From: Ferrimicrobium acidiphilum DSM 19497
GTDB taxonomy: Bacteria > Actinomycetota > Acidimicrobiia > Acidimicrobiales > Acidimicrobiaceae
Direction: 5' to 3'
Assembly: GCF_000949255.1 (NCBI RefSeq)
Contig: NZ_JXUW01000004.1
Span: 111,728 to 175,727, forward strand
Length of the DNA stretch: 64,000 nt
Shown in pieces: positions 16,506 to 26,477 of this stretch (its first letter is position 1; the number at the start of each line of letters is the position of its first letter). The position numbers and the translations under genes are program-made. Below the pieces are notes generated by a model. That model was not told the origin of the DNA and ran no database searches. It saw only the letters and a program-made list of their open reading frames with translations.

Positions 16506-18174
16506 CCCCAGTCACGACGGGAACAGCATCTGCGTGTTCCGGATGATTGATATCCCAGGTTGGACGTGCCGACCGAATTGGCGGAAGAGAATGAAAGTTG
16601 TGCGCCGGCGGAGGCGACGACGTCGCCCACTCCAGTGTGAAACCATCCCATGGGTTGTCACCAGCCGGCCTCGGGCGGCGCCAGGAGACGATAAAGTTCA
16701 GCAAGAACAAGAACATCCCGATACCCATCAAATATGCCCCTACCGTCGACATTTGGTTCAAGAAGGTAAACCCATCAGTAGGCGAATAGACAGCGATACG
16801 GCGAGGCATCCCTCGCAACCCCAACAGGTACTGTGGCATGAAGGTAACCCAAAATCCAATGAACGTGATCCAGAAGTTCCACTTACCTAGCCCCTCGTGC
16901 ATCAAACGACCAGTGAGCTTGGGGTACCAATAGTAGATACCAGCAAAGCCGGCGAAAATCGTAGTTCCGATGAGCACCTGATGGAAGTGCGCCACCACGA
17001 AGTAGGTGTCATGGGTATAAAAATCAATCGGAGGCGACGCCAGCATAACTCCTGTTATCCCACCCATCACGAACGCGAATATGAACCCTACTGCGAACAG
17101 CATGGAGGTGTTGAACCGAATCTGCCCCCCCCACATGGTAGCTATCCAGGTGAAGACCTTGATTCCCGTAGGAACAGCGATCAAAAGCGATAGGGCAGAG
17201 AAGAACGGCAGCAACACAGTCCCAGTGGTGAACATGTGGTGTGCCCATACTCCCGTCGATAGACCCGCAATCGCTAAAGTAGCAAATACCATGCCTTTAT
17301 AACCAAATATTGGCTTCTTCGAAAATACAGGTATTAGCTCTGAGACAATACCAAAGAACGGCAAAGCGAGGATATATACCTCTGGATGCCCAAAGAACCA
17401 AAACAGGTTCTGCCACATCACTGGCACGCCACCGCCCGCGACACTGAAAAAGTGTGCTCCGAAGTGTCGGTCTGCATAAAGCATGATCAAAGCCGCCGTC
17501 AACACAGGAAATGCGATCAGGATCAAGATCCCGGTAACCAGCATGCTCCACGTGAACAGTGGCATCCGGAACATGGTCATACCCGGAGCTCTGAGATAGA
17601 AAATGGTAGTGACGAGATTGACGCCGGTAAAGATACCCGAGAAACCAACCAAAGCGATGGACACGATCCAAAGATCGGGACCTGGGCCCGGCGAGTACGG
17701 CGATGAAGACAGCGGAGCATACGCAACCCACCCAAATGCCGCAGCTCCAGAAGCGGTAAAGAAACCGAGCAGCATCGTTACGCCACCAGTGAGGAAGAGC
17801 CAGTAAGAGAGGTTGTTCAACCTCGGGAACGCCATATCTGGAGCACCAATCTGGAGCGGCACTATATAGTTTGCGAACCCACCGAAAGCGAACGGACCCG
17901 CGAAGAGATAGAGCATCATCGATCCGTGAATAGTGAACAGTTCGTTATACGTCTGCAATGAGACAACATGGCCATTTGGATTAAACAGCTGCGTTCTAAT
18001 CAACAACGCCATAGCACCGGCAATAAACATGAAGGTCAAAGCGGTATACATGTAGTTCTTCCCTATGACCTTATGGTCGACAGAGGTTATCCACTTGTAG
18101 AATCCGCCCGGTACCTTCTGCTCGTGCTCGACACTACCAGACGTCTGAACCTGAGGCTCCTGCAATATCGTCAT
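16486..18174 (-). CDS. ctaD: Cytochrome c oxidase subunit I (aa3)
   Basis: Catalytic heme-copper subunit that reduces oxygen to water and pumps protons. It has twelve membrane segments. The CuB histidine/tyrosine motif is [10 protein letters not shown], the paired CuB histidines lie in AHHMFTTG, and the heme a/a3 ligands in [14 protein letters not shown]. The length of 562 residues is typical for type A oxidases of actinobacteria. ATG at 18174 follows AAGGTGAAACT. It lies between ctaC and ctaF. Confidence 0.97.
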   Translation of the reverse strand: MTILQEPQVQTSGSVEHEQKVPGGFYKWITSVDHKVIGKNYMYTALTFMFIAGAMALLIRTQLFNPNGHVVSLQTYNELFTIHGSMMLYLFAGPFAFGGFANYIVPLQIGAPDMAFPRLNNLSYWLFLTGGVTMLLGFFTASGAAAFGWVAYAPLSSSPYSPGPGPDLWIVSIALVGFSGIFTGVNLVTTIFYLRAPGMTMFRMPLFTWSMLVTGILILIAFPVLTAALIMLYADRHFGAHFFSVAGGGVPVMWQNLFWFFGHPEVYILALPFFGIVSELIPVFSKKPIFGYKGMVFATLAIAGLSTGVWAHHMFTTGTVLLPFFSALSLLIAVPTGIKVFTWIATMWGGQIRFNTSMLFAVGFIFAFVMGGITGVMLASPPIDFYTHDTYFVVAHFHQVLIGTTIFAGFAGIYYWYPKLTGRLMHEGLGKWNFWITFIGFWVTFMPQYLLGLRGMPRRIAVYSPTDGFTFLNQMSTVGAYLMGIGMFLFLLNFIVSWRRPRPAGDNPWDGFTLEWATSSPPPAHNFHSLPPIRSARPTWDINHPEHADAVPVVTGGDESAE

Positions 18175-18213
18175 AGTTTCACCTTGACCCTTGTACGTCG
18201 AATACTGCCCAAC

Positions 18214-18990
18214 CTAAGCTCCCTGATGCGAGTGTATCCAGGACTTGAACTGGCTCGGGGAGACAACATGAACATAAAACAGCATGTCTGCATGATAAAG
18301 ACCGCACAGCTGCGAACAGCGACCTACGAAACTTGCTGTGTGCTGAGGTGTGAAGTCAAAATAATTGGTCACGCCAGGCAAGGCGTATCGCGAAAAGTCA
18401 AACTCCGGCATGTAAAACCCATGGACTACATCGTTGGATACCAGTCGGAAGGTCGCAGTCTCCCCAACTGGGAGCTCTAATGTTGGGTAGAGATCAACGC
18501 CCTTGGTAATCGTCGTAACTCCATACCCAGGGTAATAGAACTTCCAACCCCATTGGAACCCGGTCACGTCGACACGCAGGTTAGGATGCCTCGCCACTGC
18601 ATCAACCTTGTTTTCCACCCGCACAGTGAAGATAAACAAGATAGCGACTATAACTACCGGAATCACCGTGTAGACGATCTCCAACTTCGTGTTACCGTGA
18701 ATCTGCTTAGGTATTATCGACTCGCCCCTACGCCGAAAACGGAAGATTGCCAGCAGAAGAAGTATAAAAGTAATACCTCCAACGATGATCGACGCAACAA
18801 AAAAGCCTTGGAAAAGGTGAAAGGTACTATTTCCCTGAACAGTATTGCCCTTGAAGGCACCAAAATTTGGCAAGTTACAGGCGGACAACACTAGTCCTGC
18901 TCCGAGAATGCCTCCTAACGGTGCAGCCAGCCTGGCCGCCCTGCTGGTAAAGGGATTGCTAGAGACCCTTAACTTTGTCAACTTATCCAC
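18214..18990 (-). CDS. ctaC: Cytochrome c oxidase subunit II
   Basis: CuA-carrying subunit that accepts electrons from cytochrome c. A lipobox LVLSAC near the N-terminus predicts a lipid-anchored, processed protein. Two transmembrane helices follow. The CuA site is CSQLCGLYHADM with an upstream histidine in VVHGFYMPEFD. The likely start is GTG at 18990, with GAGGT about 5 nt upstream. TTG at 19002, overlapping the qcrB stop, is the alternative. It is directly downstream of qcrB in the same operon. Confidence 0.95.
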   Translation of the reverse strand: MDKLTKLRVSSNPFTSRAARLAAPLGGILGAGLVLSACNLPNFGAFKGNTVQGNSTFHLFQGFFVASIIVGGITFILLLLAIFRFRRRGESIIPKQIHGNTKLEIVYTVIPVVIVAILFIFTVRVENKVDAVARHPNLRVDVTGFQWGWKFYYPGYGVTTITKGVDLYPTLELPVGETATFRLVSNDVVHGFYMPEFDFSRYALPGVTNYFDFTPQHTASFVGRCSQLCGLYHADMLFYVHVVSPSQFKSWIHSHQGA

Positions 18991-18998
18991 GTTCAACC

Positions 18999-20564
18999 TC
19001 AATCTCTCGGAACCTCAAAGACACCGCGAGGAGACTCATCTGTGCTATCATTGGCCACCTCTCCCAATGATTCATCAGCTCCGCCAGGGGCGTGACTCCC
19101 TCCTGAAACAAGCGCCCGATACGCCACTTCCTCAGGAAGCTCGTGAAGTTCCTCACTGTTCTCATGCACAGACAGCTCGGCAAAGGCAAATGATCCATCG
19201 ATGCCACGTCGGATCTCCACCGGTATCTTTGGCTCACCAATCGAGGGGATCTGTGCCATCTCGCGCAACAGAAGATAGGTAACCACGCCTGCTACCAGCG
19301 GAAGCACAAACAGCATAATGCGCAAGGTCCATAGCACCAGGTTCAAGGATGTCTCGAACGTGTTGGCCAGGACATCAGTAGCACTAGCTAGGAACAACAC
19401 GATGTAGAACATCAAAATACCGACACCGACAGAGGTCCGAACAGGATGCTCCCTCGGGCGATCGCAGATATTGTGCTCGCTATGGTCCTTAGTAAACCTT
19501 CTCTCAATCCACGGCCAAGCGAACAGCAGCCCGAAGGTGACTCCTGGAAGTAAAACCGCCGGGAAGAACACATTTGGAATCATGTGTCCTCCGTAAGTCG
19601 GGCCGAAGACCGCCTCCCAACTCGGCATCAACCGCAGAGCACCATCCAGCCAACCCATGTACCAGTCAGGCTGTACCGCGTAAGAGACCTTGAATGGGAT
19701 GTAGGGGCCATAGAGCCAAATCGGGTTGATCTGGACAAACCCGCCAAGTGCAGCGATCACCGCAGAGGTTATAAAGAAAAAACCACCGGCTTGGAACGCA
19801 TACGCCGGCCAAAACGGGATGCCAACGACATTTCGGTTGGTTCGCCCCTTCCCTGGATACTGCGTGTGCTTCTGGTGCCACATAATTGCGAGATGCGCAC
19901 CAATGAGGCCCGCGATTATGGCTGGGAGAATAAGCACGTGGATGATGAAGAACCTCGGAATAATAGTGGTTCCAGGGAAGTTCGATCCGAAAACAAAGAA
20001 TGCCAAATAACTCCCAATCACCGGGATCGACAGGATGATCGAAAAAGCAATACGAATACCAGTTCCCGATATCAGGTCGTCTGGCAACGAATAACCAATG
20101 AAGCCATTCACGATCGCAAGAATCAGTAGCGAGCTACCGATGATCCAGTTGAGCTCGCGAGGCTTTCGATACGACCCGGTGAAGAAGATTCTCAGCAAGT
20201 GGACCACAATGGCCGCGATGAACACATCTGCAGCCCAGTGGTGGATCTGGCGCATGACCAGACCCGCACGCACATTGAATGAGATATTCAGCGTCGAGGC
20301 GTAGGCCTCTGACACCTTCTGACCGCGCAACGGTGCATACGAACCGTGGTAGGTGATCATGTGTGAAGATGGGACGTAGAAGAGGGTAAGAAATACTCCA
20401 GTGAACAACAAGATCACAAAGGAGTACATCGCGATCTCGCCCAACATGAAGGACCAGTGATCAGGGAAGATCTTATTGAACGAGTTGCGTGCGAACTTGG
20501 CTACACCAAGGCGCTCATCAGCAAAATCCGCAGCGTCTATAGCTCTTTCTTCTAGCGTACTCAA
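18999..20564 (-). CDS. qcrB: Cytochrome bc1 complex subunit b
   Basis: Quinol-oxidising, di-heme membrane subunit. The heme ligands lie in MRQIHHWAADVFIAAIVVHL and in GLIGAHLAIMWHQKH. The quinol-site loop reads PDWYMGW, in place of the PEWY of other lineages. The C-terminus extends about 100 residues beyond the last helix, as in actinobacterial QcrB. TTG at 20564 overlaps the qcrA stop (TTGA) with GGGAG about 8 nt upstream; an in-frame TTG 15 nt earlier is possible. Confidence 0.95.
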   Translation of the reverse strand: MSTLEERAIDAADFADERLGVAKFARNSFNKIFPDHWSFMLGEIAMYSFVILLFTGVFLTLFYVPSSHMITYHGSYAPLRGQKVSEAYASTLNISFNVRAGLVMRQIHHWAADVFIAAIVVHLLRIFFTGSYRKPRELNWIIGSSLLILAIVNGFIGYSLPDDLISGTGIRIAFSIILSIPVIGSYLAFFVFGSNFPGTTIIPRFFIIHVLILPAIIAGLIGAHLAIMWHQKHTQYPGKGRTNRNVVGIPFWPAYAFQAGGFFFITSAVIAALGGFVQINPIWLYGPYIPFKVSYAVQPDWYMGWLDGALRLMPSWEAVFGPTYGGHMIPNVFFPAVLLPGVTFGLLFAWPWIERRFTKDHSEHNICDRPREHPVRTSVGVGILMFYIVLFLASATDVLANTFETSLNLVLWTLRIMLFVLPLVAGVVTYLLLREMAQIPSIGEPKIPVEIRRGIDGSFAFAELSVHENSEELHELPEEVAYRALVSGGSHAPGGADESLGEVANDSTDESPRGVFEVPRD

Positions 20565-21457
20565 GCTCCACGCTCCCAAAACCCAGGGCCAATCGGCTCG
20601 TTAAATCCAGACTGAGAGCGCAAAACTCCGCTCGAATCGATATAGAGGGGCAACTGAGGCAGTGGTCTTGGCGCAGGACCAAAAACATTGGTAGCACCGG
20701 TCAAGACGTCAAACAAACTCTGGTGGCAAGGGCAGAGAAGCTGTTGTGTGAGCTCCTGATAGAGCCCCACCGGACACCCAGCGTGGGTACACACCTTGGA
20801 GTAGGCTAGATAACCCTGGGGTCCCCAGGTCTCACGTCCTGGGCGGGTAACCAAGTTATAATCAGCTGCCCTCACCAAGATAACTTGGTCAATGGCGTTA
20901 GTTGGTTCACCCTCAAAGCCTTTCGGAAATACCGTCATCACGCCGCCAACCTCGAGATCGCTTGCTAGAACAACCCGGCCATCAGAGGTGACGAGCTCAG
21001 AACCATGCTTCCAGTTCGTGACGAACAGCGACTTCCCTGGGACAGGTCCAAGCGAGCGGAGAAACGGAAAAAGGTTAATCAGACCGAAGACACCCACGGC
21101 GCCGCCAAGAAGCCGAAGGAGAAATTTTCTGCGACCAACTTGACCAAGACCTCGGGAGAGCGAGGCGTGCATGGCATCGATGTCCTCGGGTGCACTCTTC
21201 ATCTCATGACGTTCTTGCACGTATGGGCCCTGGGGGACAAGATACTTACCCCACGAAACGATACCCACGCCAATGCCACCCAACGCCAGAAAGAGGAAGC
21301 CTCCCTCAACCTGTGGCTGGCCGCCTACCCAATAGGTGACTCCTAGACCGATAGTGGCTAACACGGACACGATAAAACTGATAGCTACGACCTTCTCCAT
21401 CAACGGTCTACGCATCTCCTCGTCGCCCGCGCCTTCAAAGAGCTGGGTCTCGCTCAT
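20561..21457 (-). CDS. qcrA: Rieske iron-sulfur subunit of the bc1 complex
   Basis: 2Fe-2S protein that takes electrons from quinol bound at QcrB. Cluster ligands are visible in CTHAGCP and CPCHQSLFD. Three N-terminal hydrophobic segments precede the soluble domain, as in actinobacterial QcrA, with RRKFLLRLLGG before the third helix resembling a Tat-type signal. ATG at 21457 overlaps the qcrC stop (ATGA) and has GGAGGAAGG upstream, which outweighs the frame start 21 nt earlier. Confidence 0.95.
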   Translation of the reverse strand: MSETQLFEGAGDEEMRRPLMEKVVAISFIVSVLATIGLGVTYWVGGQPQVEGGFLFLALGGIGVGIVSWGKYLVPQGPYVQERHEMKSAPEDIDAMHASLSRGLGQVGRRKFLLRLLGGAVGVFGLINLFPFLRSLGPVPGKSLFVTNWKHGSELVTSDGRVVLASDLEVGGVMTVFPKGFEGEPTNAIDQVILVRAADYNLVTRPGRETWGPQGYLAYSKVCTHAGCPVGLYQELTQQLLCPCHQSLFDVLTGATNVFGPAPRPLPQLPLYIDSSGVLRSQSGFNEPIGPGFWERGA

Positions 21458-22320
21458 TGAGCCCTTCCTCCGATCCAATACCCTGCTACCATCAACGAAC
21501 CCAATCCGATCAAAATAGCGACAAAACCCTCAGCAACTGGCCCGACGCCGCCAAGAGCCAAGCCACCGCGATCATTGGGGTGCTGTAAATAGCTGACGTA
21601 CCTAACGATGTCGTCAACCTCCTGGTTAGAGAAGGTACCCGGCCCAAAACGAGGCATATTACCGGGTCCAGTTCGGATAGCTTCAGCCACCTGGGTCGGT
21701 GTCGCCACCGAAAGCGTTGGAGCATAGATATTGTTGGCCAACTGGTCACCGACGCCGGTGATCGTGTGACAGGCAGCGCAGTTCTCGGAGAACAAAGACT
21801 CACCCTTGCTCAGGTTGGCTAGTCCGAGATTAGGTGACGGTATGGCGGGGCCACCGGGAGCCAACGAAGCTACATAAGCGGAGACCGCCAGCTGCTGCTG
21901 ATGCGACAACCGTGGCGGCTTTACCGTAGCCTGCTCAGTAGGGTCTGCGAGTGGCATACGACCTGTTGAGACCCAAAAGTCAATAGTCGCAGCACCCAAA
22001 CCTTGGAGGTTAGGAGCTCTAACCGATCCCTCTGCTTGTGGACCATGACAGGTTTGGCAATCCTCAGCAAATAGCTGTCTACCCTGAGGGATAAGGCTCT
22101 TTGGTGGATTTTTGTAGACGATCGGCTTGCTTGACGATGCACCATGCGACACCGGCTTAGCAGCTACTTTCGCGCTAGTCAGTGCCTGTGAATGCCCCTG
22201 GTGCGGATAGAGCGCTACCGTAGCAAGCGCAAGAACAGCCGCACCCGAAGCAATGGAGCCAACAACCCACCTGAGCTGTGACCGTCTCTTAACCTTCTGC
22301 TTCATCTGCTCGTTCACCAT
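21454..22320 (-). CDS. qcrC: Diheme cytochrome c subunit of the bc1 complex
   Basis: A 288-residue membrane-anchored cytochrome with an N-terminal signal-anchor, two heme c motifs (CQTCHG and CAACHT) and a C-terminal helix. The two domains replace separate cytochrome c1 and soluble c in actinobacteria, so electrons pass directly from bc1 to the CuA centre of the oxidase. The ATG is at 22320. It sits between ctaE and qcrA, the classic actinobacterial order. Confidence 0.95.
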   Translation of the reverse strand: MVNEQMKQKVKRRSQLRWVVGSIASGAAVLALATVALYPHQGHSQALTSAKVAAKPVSHGASSSKPIVYKNPPKSLIPQGRQLFAEDCQTCHGPQAEGSVRAPNLQGLGAATIDFWVSTGRMPLADPTEQATVKPPRLSHQQQLAVSAYVASLAPGGPAIPSPNLGLANLSKGESLFSENCAACHTITGVGDQLANNIYAPTLSVATPTQVAEAIRTGPGNMPRFGPGTFSNQEVDDIVRYVSYLQHPNDRGGLALGGVGPVAEGFVAILIGLGSLMVAGYWIGGRAQ

Positions 22321-22357
22321 ACCAACCCCTCAACAACACTCACCGCAGCTAACCCAC

Positions 22358-22954
22358 TCAATGAACCAAGAAAAGACATGCATAGAGAGCAACCCAAACA
22401 ATATCAACAAAGTGCCAATAGTAGGAGAGCGCCTGCAAACCCGGCAGGTGGCGGGACCCTCCTTTAATGCCCTTCAGGCGAAGCAGCAAGAAAAGCATGG
22501 CCACAAGGCCGACGATTACGTGCAAGCCATGGACTCCGGACATGACGTAGAACAAGGAACCATAAGCGTTCGTTTGTGGACCAAACTTAAGAGTTGACCA
22601 TTCAACTGCTTGATTGGCAATGAAGGCACCTCCCATAATGAAGGTCAACGCGATCCACCACATTGCGCTACGTGGGCGATCGTGCTCAGCCTCAAATACC
22701 GCTTTCTGCATGGTTACGCTAGACATCACCAGGATCGCGGTGAAGATGCCAGCCTGGAGCGTATCCAAATGAGTACCAGCCGGCGGCCAAGGTGACCCAT
22801 CGTGGGCCCGAATTGTAAAGTAAGCCGCGAACAACCCACTAAAGAACATCAACTCCGAACCAAGCCAAATAATCGTACCTAGCCCAAGGATGGATGGCTT
22901 CGAGAATCGGATCGGCTCCCGCCTCACGGGCGCTGTGACTGTCGTCTCAGCCAT
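22358..22954 (-). CDS. ctaE: Cytochrome c oxidase subunit III
   Basis: A 198-residue, five-helix subunit III of the aa3 oxidase. Characteristic stretches are IIWLGSELMFFSGLFAAYF with the conserved glutamate, the GVHGLHVIVGLVAML region, and YYWHFVDIVWVALY at the end. It is the first gene of a minus-strand cluster ctaE-qcrC-qcrA-qcrB-ctaC-ctaD-ctaF. Upstream lies helD in the same orientation with a 63-bp gap. Confidence 0.96.
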   Translation of the reverse strand: MAETTVTAPVRREPIRFSKPSILGLGTIIWLGSELMFFSGLFAAYFTIRAHDGSPWPPAGTHLDTLQAGIFTAILVMSSVTMQKAVFEAEHDRPRSAMWWIALTFIMGGAFIANQAVEWSTLKFGPQTNAYGSLFYVMSGVHGLHVIVGLVAMLFLLLRLKGIKGGSRHLPGLQALSYYWHFVDIVWVALYACLFLVH

Positions 22955-23017
22955 GACTATCTACCACTCCCAGCACTCCTTTGTCAGACCAACCCCGACC
23001 ATTTACGCACACCACGC

Positions 23018-25195
23018 TCACGCAAGCATGGACTCGACCCATCCTGGGATCGAGTTGAGGAAAAACATAGAGACGGATCGCGTTGCGCGAGTAAGAGCCA
23101 CGTACATCTCTCGTTGAAGGAGATCACCCTCCTCCGGTACGTCAAACCCAACAAGCGCTACTGAATCGAACTCCATCCCTTTAACCCCAGACACACTAGC
23201 TACGAACACTCTAGCTACATCAACTTGGCATTTGCAAATCAATTGAAGCAAATCTTGGGCGCCATCAGGAACTACCAGCGCTACCGTTCCCTCTGATTCT
23301 TCGAGCCACGCCTGCACCTGGCGCTCGAGGCGTTCTACAAGATCTACTTGCCGGGCTACAACGGTATCGAGACTCCCGGCTAATGTCCGAATCGGGACCT
23401 CAGTCAAAGCCTGACTGCCCAGAATACGGCGCCTAAGATGGTCGGCGACCTCAGCGAGGCGCCGGGGTGATCGATAGTTCATTGGCAGACGTATGAGTTC
23501 GAAATCCGACACCCCAAAGGGGCTCAACACCTCGGACCACGATCTCCCCCGGAAGGGGCTTATCGCCTGCGCTAAGTCCCCCAGAATCGTAAGAGAGTCC
23601 TTAGAAGTCCTACGGCGAATCACCCTTGCTGCCATCGGCGATATATCCTGAGCCTCGTCAACTATAACGTGACCAAATATCTTGGGATCATGGGCCCCCA
23701 CCAGGGCGTCTATCTCGTCCAAGAGCACGACGTCTTCATCGCTCCATTGGATCGTCTCCAGGGCTAGCTCGGAGTCCAGCAACAGAGCGTCAATCTCTTC
23801 GTCCCGGAGAACCGATCCTCCCGCCAAACGCAGGAGCGACCGATGCTTTAAGAGGTCGAAGAGGAACTCTTCAGCCCGTAGTGACGGCCATATCCGATCC
23901 ATGACCCTTTGGAAATTCTCGAGTCGACGGAGTTGGAGAACCACGTCACGAATGATGTCCTCCTCTGAGTCTTCGGGCAGCTGGAGTGGCAGGTCAAGAT
24001 CGTCATCGAAAAGGTTGATCACATTCTCATTCAGATCTGCTGGACTGGTGGAAAGTTGACCTCCTCGAAGAAATTCAATCGCCAACTCCCGGGCCAGGAA
24101 TGCTTCGACCACCTTGCGTCGCTGGTTGTGACGACCTCGAGCGGAGCTTCCCGCTGTTACTGCACGCTGGCTCAACTCTGGCGATACCACAAGAATGCGC
24201 GACCCGAACGGGATGTTCACAGGTCGCTTAAGCGGTCGCTCCCGATCTCTAACCGCCTTTCGCAATACACGTGACATTCGCAGGTCACCCTTGAGGCGCA
24301 TCGCGATCGGATCAACTCCAGGAGTAGAGTCGACGCGCGGCTCACGAAGCCCGGAGATGGAGCGAACCTCCACCCCACTCTCGCCCAACGAGGGCAAGAC
24401 CGACCGCACGTAACGAACGAAAGACTCAGAAGGTCCCAAGACGAGTACGCCTTGTCTTTCAAGCCTCCAACGATAGGTATAGACCAGATAGGCGGCACGA
24501 TGCAGGGCAACAGCCGTCTTCCCGGTTCCAGGTGACCCCTCGATGATGATCGTCCGATTCAACGGTCGGCGAATTAGCTCATCCTGATCTGCTTGGATGG
24601 TCTCGACGATGTTGGCCATCTCCAAGGTGCGGGGGCGTTCCAATGCGGCGTATAGAGATGCCCGCCCCACCAACTCGCGGTCGCTTCGATCCGAGCCGAC
24701 TAGATCTTCATATTCCAAGCCCACCAGATGCCGTTGCGCTACGGCAAGATGCCATCTACGGCGCAGGTTCATCGGATGCAATACGGTAGCCCGGTAGAAC
24801 GCCTCCGCCACCGGTGCACGCCAGTCAACCACCAGCGGATCTCCGGAGTCATCCGAAAGCGAGATCCGTCCGATATGATACGACGTTTGGACCTTGTCGC
24901 CCTCGCCATCATCGGCACTCGGCGCCTCGGCAAGATCGATGCGACCGAACAGCAATGGGTGTGCCCCTACCTCCAAACGAGATAGGCGAGTCAGTGAGGT
25001 CTCAATCGTCACGTCACGTTCGAGACGCGCCTGCGGAGTTCCTCCCCTGGGAAGCTCGAGTGCCTGCTGCATCGATTCTTCGATCCTAGACCTCAAGCCA
25101 TCGAGGGCAGCATATGCAAGCTCCACATAGGCATGTTCCTCCTCGAAGGCTGCCGAAGTCATGCCATCTCGATTGTCCTGTGGATCACGCGCCAT
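23018..25195 (-). CDS. helD: HelD-family RNA polymerase recycling ATPase
   Basis: A 725-residue UvrD-like superfamily 1 ATPase of the HelD/HelR type, which removes stalled RNA polymerase from DNA and in some actinobacteria relieves rifamycin inhibition. The N-terminal coiled arm is followed by the family signature LVVDWRAPVAEAFYRAT. Walker A SPGTGKTA is near residue 222. Helicase motifs HVIVDEAQDIS, LPMNYRSPRRLAE and VKGMEFDSVALVG are present. The ATG at 25195 has a poor ribosome site, so an internal ATG is possible. Nothing here shows whether it confers drug tolerance. Confidence 0.9.
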   Translation of the reverse strand: MARDPQDNRDGMTSAAFEEEHAYVELAYAALDGLRSRIEESMQQALELPRGGTPQARLERDVTIETSLTRLSRLEVGAHPLLFGRIDLAEAPSADDGEGDKVQTSYHIGRISLSDDSGDPLVVDWRAPVAEAFYRATVLHPMNLRRRWHLAVAQRHLVGLEYEDLVGSDRSDRELVGRASLYAALERPRTLEMANIVETIQADQDELIRRPLNRTIIIEGSPGTGKTAVALHRAAYLVYTYRWRLERQGVLVLGPSESFVRYVRSVLPSLGESGVEVRSISGLREPRVDSTPGVDPIAMRLKGDLRMSRVLRKAVRDRERPLKRPVNIPFGSRILVVSPELSQRAVTAGSSARGRHNQRRKVVEAFLARELAIEFLRGGQLSTSPADLNENVINLFDDDLDLPLQLPEDSEEDIIRDVVLQLRRLENFQRVMDRIWPSLRAEEFLFDLLKHRSLLRLAGGSVLRDEEIDALLLDSELALETIQWSDEDVVLLDEIDALVGAHDPKIFGHVIVDEAQDISPMAARVIRRRTSKDSLTILGDLAQAISPFRGRSWSEVLSPFGVSDFELIRLPMNYRSPRRLAEVADHLRRRILGSQALTEVPIRTLAGSLDTVVARQVDLVERLERQVQAWLEESEGTVALVVPDGAQDLLQLICKCQVDVARVFVASVSGVKGMEFDSVALVGFDVPEEGDLLQREMYVALTRATRSVSMFFLNSIPGWVESMLA

Positions 25196-25376
25196 CTAGC
25201 ACCACCACCGTGACGGTGATCCGCCACCCTATCTTTAATCTCAAACTACCCCTACTGCCCTTGACTGCTACTTGGCACAATGTGTGCATCCCGACCATCC
25301 ACTCTAACCGGTCAATGGGCGGGGATTCACAAGACTGTCCGCTCAAGCAAGAGCTGGCTCGACCGCTGAGCCTTTA

Positions 25377-26477
25377 ATGGGTGGCCGGGTAGACTCGGCA
25401 ACAAGCGCTATGACAATGATGAACCCTGATCTAAGATCTTCCATTCTTGTAAAAACACTACGTCGAGAATTTACCGATCGCGTGCCTGTCTGGTTTATGC
25501 GTCAGGCTGGCCGATCGCTTCCGGAATACCGAGAGATTCGTGGAGTTGACTCGATCCTGAAGGTACTGACCAAACCCGATCTTGCTGCAGAGATTACCCT
25601 GCAGCCAGTCAGACGTTATGGGGTTGATGCTGCCATCCTCTACTCAGATATCATGGCGCCGCTTGCAAACCTGGACATCGGCGTCGACATCCGAGCAGGA
25701 GTGGGTCCAGTCGTGGAGGAGCCATTCCGATCGATCCGAGATGTCAAGCGTCTAAGACCCCTGGACCCCTCTGTCGACCTCGCAGCAATGGCCTCGGCGG
25801 TGGAACTCTGCGTCGACGAACTTGCCGTCCCATTAATAGGATTCTGTGGCGGGCCGTTCACCATTGCAAGCTACCTCATCGAAGGGCGACCGTCGCGGTC
25901 GCACGCAACCGTCAAGAAGCTGATGCTAGAGGAGCCCAACGTCTTCCATGAGCTTGCAGATCGTCTCGTTGACATGGCTATAGCGACGCTCACCGTCCAG
26001 GTCACTCATGGAGCAAGCGTCGTTCAGATATTCGATTCGTGGATTGGGACACTGAGTCCATGGATGTTTCGAGAGCTGGTCCGTCCACATCTGCAACGTC
26101 TAGCCTATGAATCCGTCCAACTTGGTGTTCCTGTCATCTATTTTGGAGTTGAAACAGCCGGTCTGCTCAAAGACCTTGTTGAGCTTGGGTTTCCGGCGTT
26201 GGGGCTGGATTGGCGCGTCGACCTCGCCAGCATCGCCACGAGATTTGGCTCCAAAGTTGCGCTCCAAGGCAATCTCGACCCCTCTATCCTCTTGGCGCCA
26301 ACCACACAAGTCTTATCTGCTACCGAGCAAATCCTTGCCGCATCATCGCAGGCACCTAGCTATGTCTTCAATCTGGGGCATGGTGTTCTCCCTGAGACAA
26401 ACCCTGAGACCCTCGCAGCCATCGTCAACCTAGTCCACGAACGCGGGGCCAACCTACGAGGAGCGTCTGAGCTGTGA
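25377..26477 (+). CDS. hemE: Uroporphyrinogen decarboxylase
   Basis: Converts uroporphyrinogen III to coproporphyrinogen III in heme synthesis. Signatures are VPVWFMRQAGRSLPEYR, the first conserved family block, and VFNLGHGVLPETNPE at the end. The start is uncertain because no clear ribosome site precedes any candidate; ATGs exist at 25377 and near 25410. A TTGACT box at 25260 may belong to its promoter. It overlaps hemY by 4 nt (GTGA), so both are co-translated. Confidence 0.95.
   Translation: MGGRVDSATSAMTMMNPDLRSSILVKTLRREFTDRVPVWFMRQAGRSLPEYREIRGVDSILKVLTKPDLAAEITLQPVRRYGVDAAILYSDIMAPLANLDIGVDIRAGVGPVVEEPFRSIRDVKRLRPLDPSVDLAAMASAVELCVDELAVPLIGFCGGPFTIASYLIEGRPSRSHATVKKLMLEEPNVFHELADRLVDMAIATLTVQVTHGASVVQIFDSWIGTLSPWMFRELVRPHLQRLAYESVQLGVPVIYFGVETAGLLKDLVELGFPALGLDWRVDLASIATRFGSKVALQGNLDPSILLAPTTQVLSATEQILAASSQAPSYVFNLGHGVLPETNPETLAAIVNLVHERGANLRGASEL

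Noticed and set aside
23682..24059. Serine-rich plus-strand open frames inside helD
   Set aside because: They are antisense to the clearly coding helicase frame.
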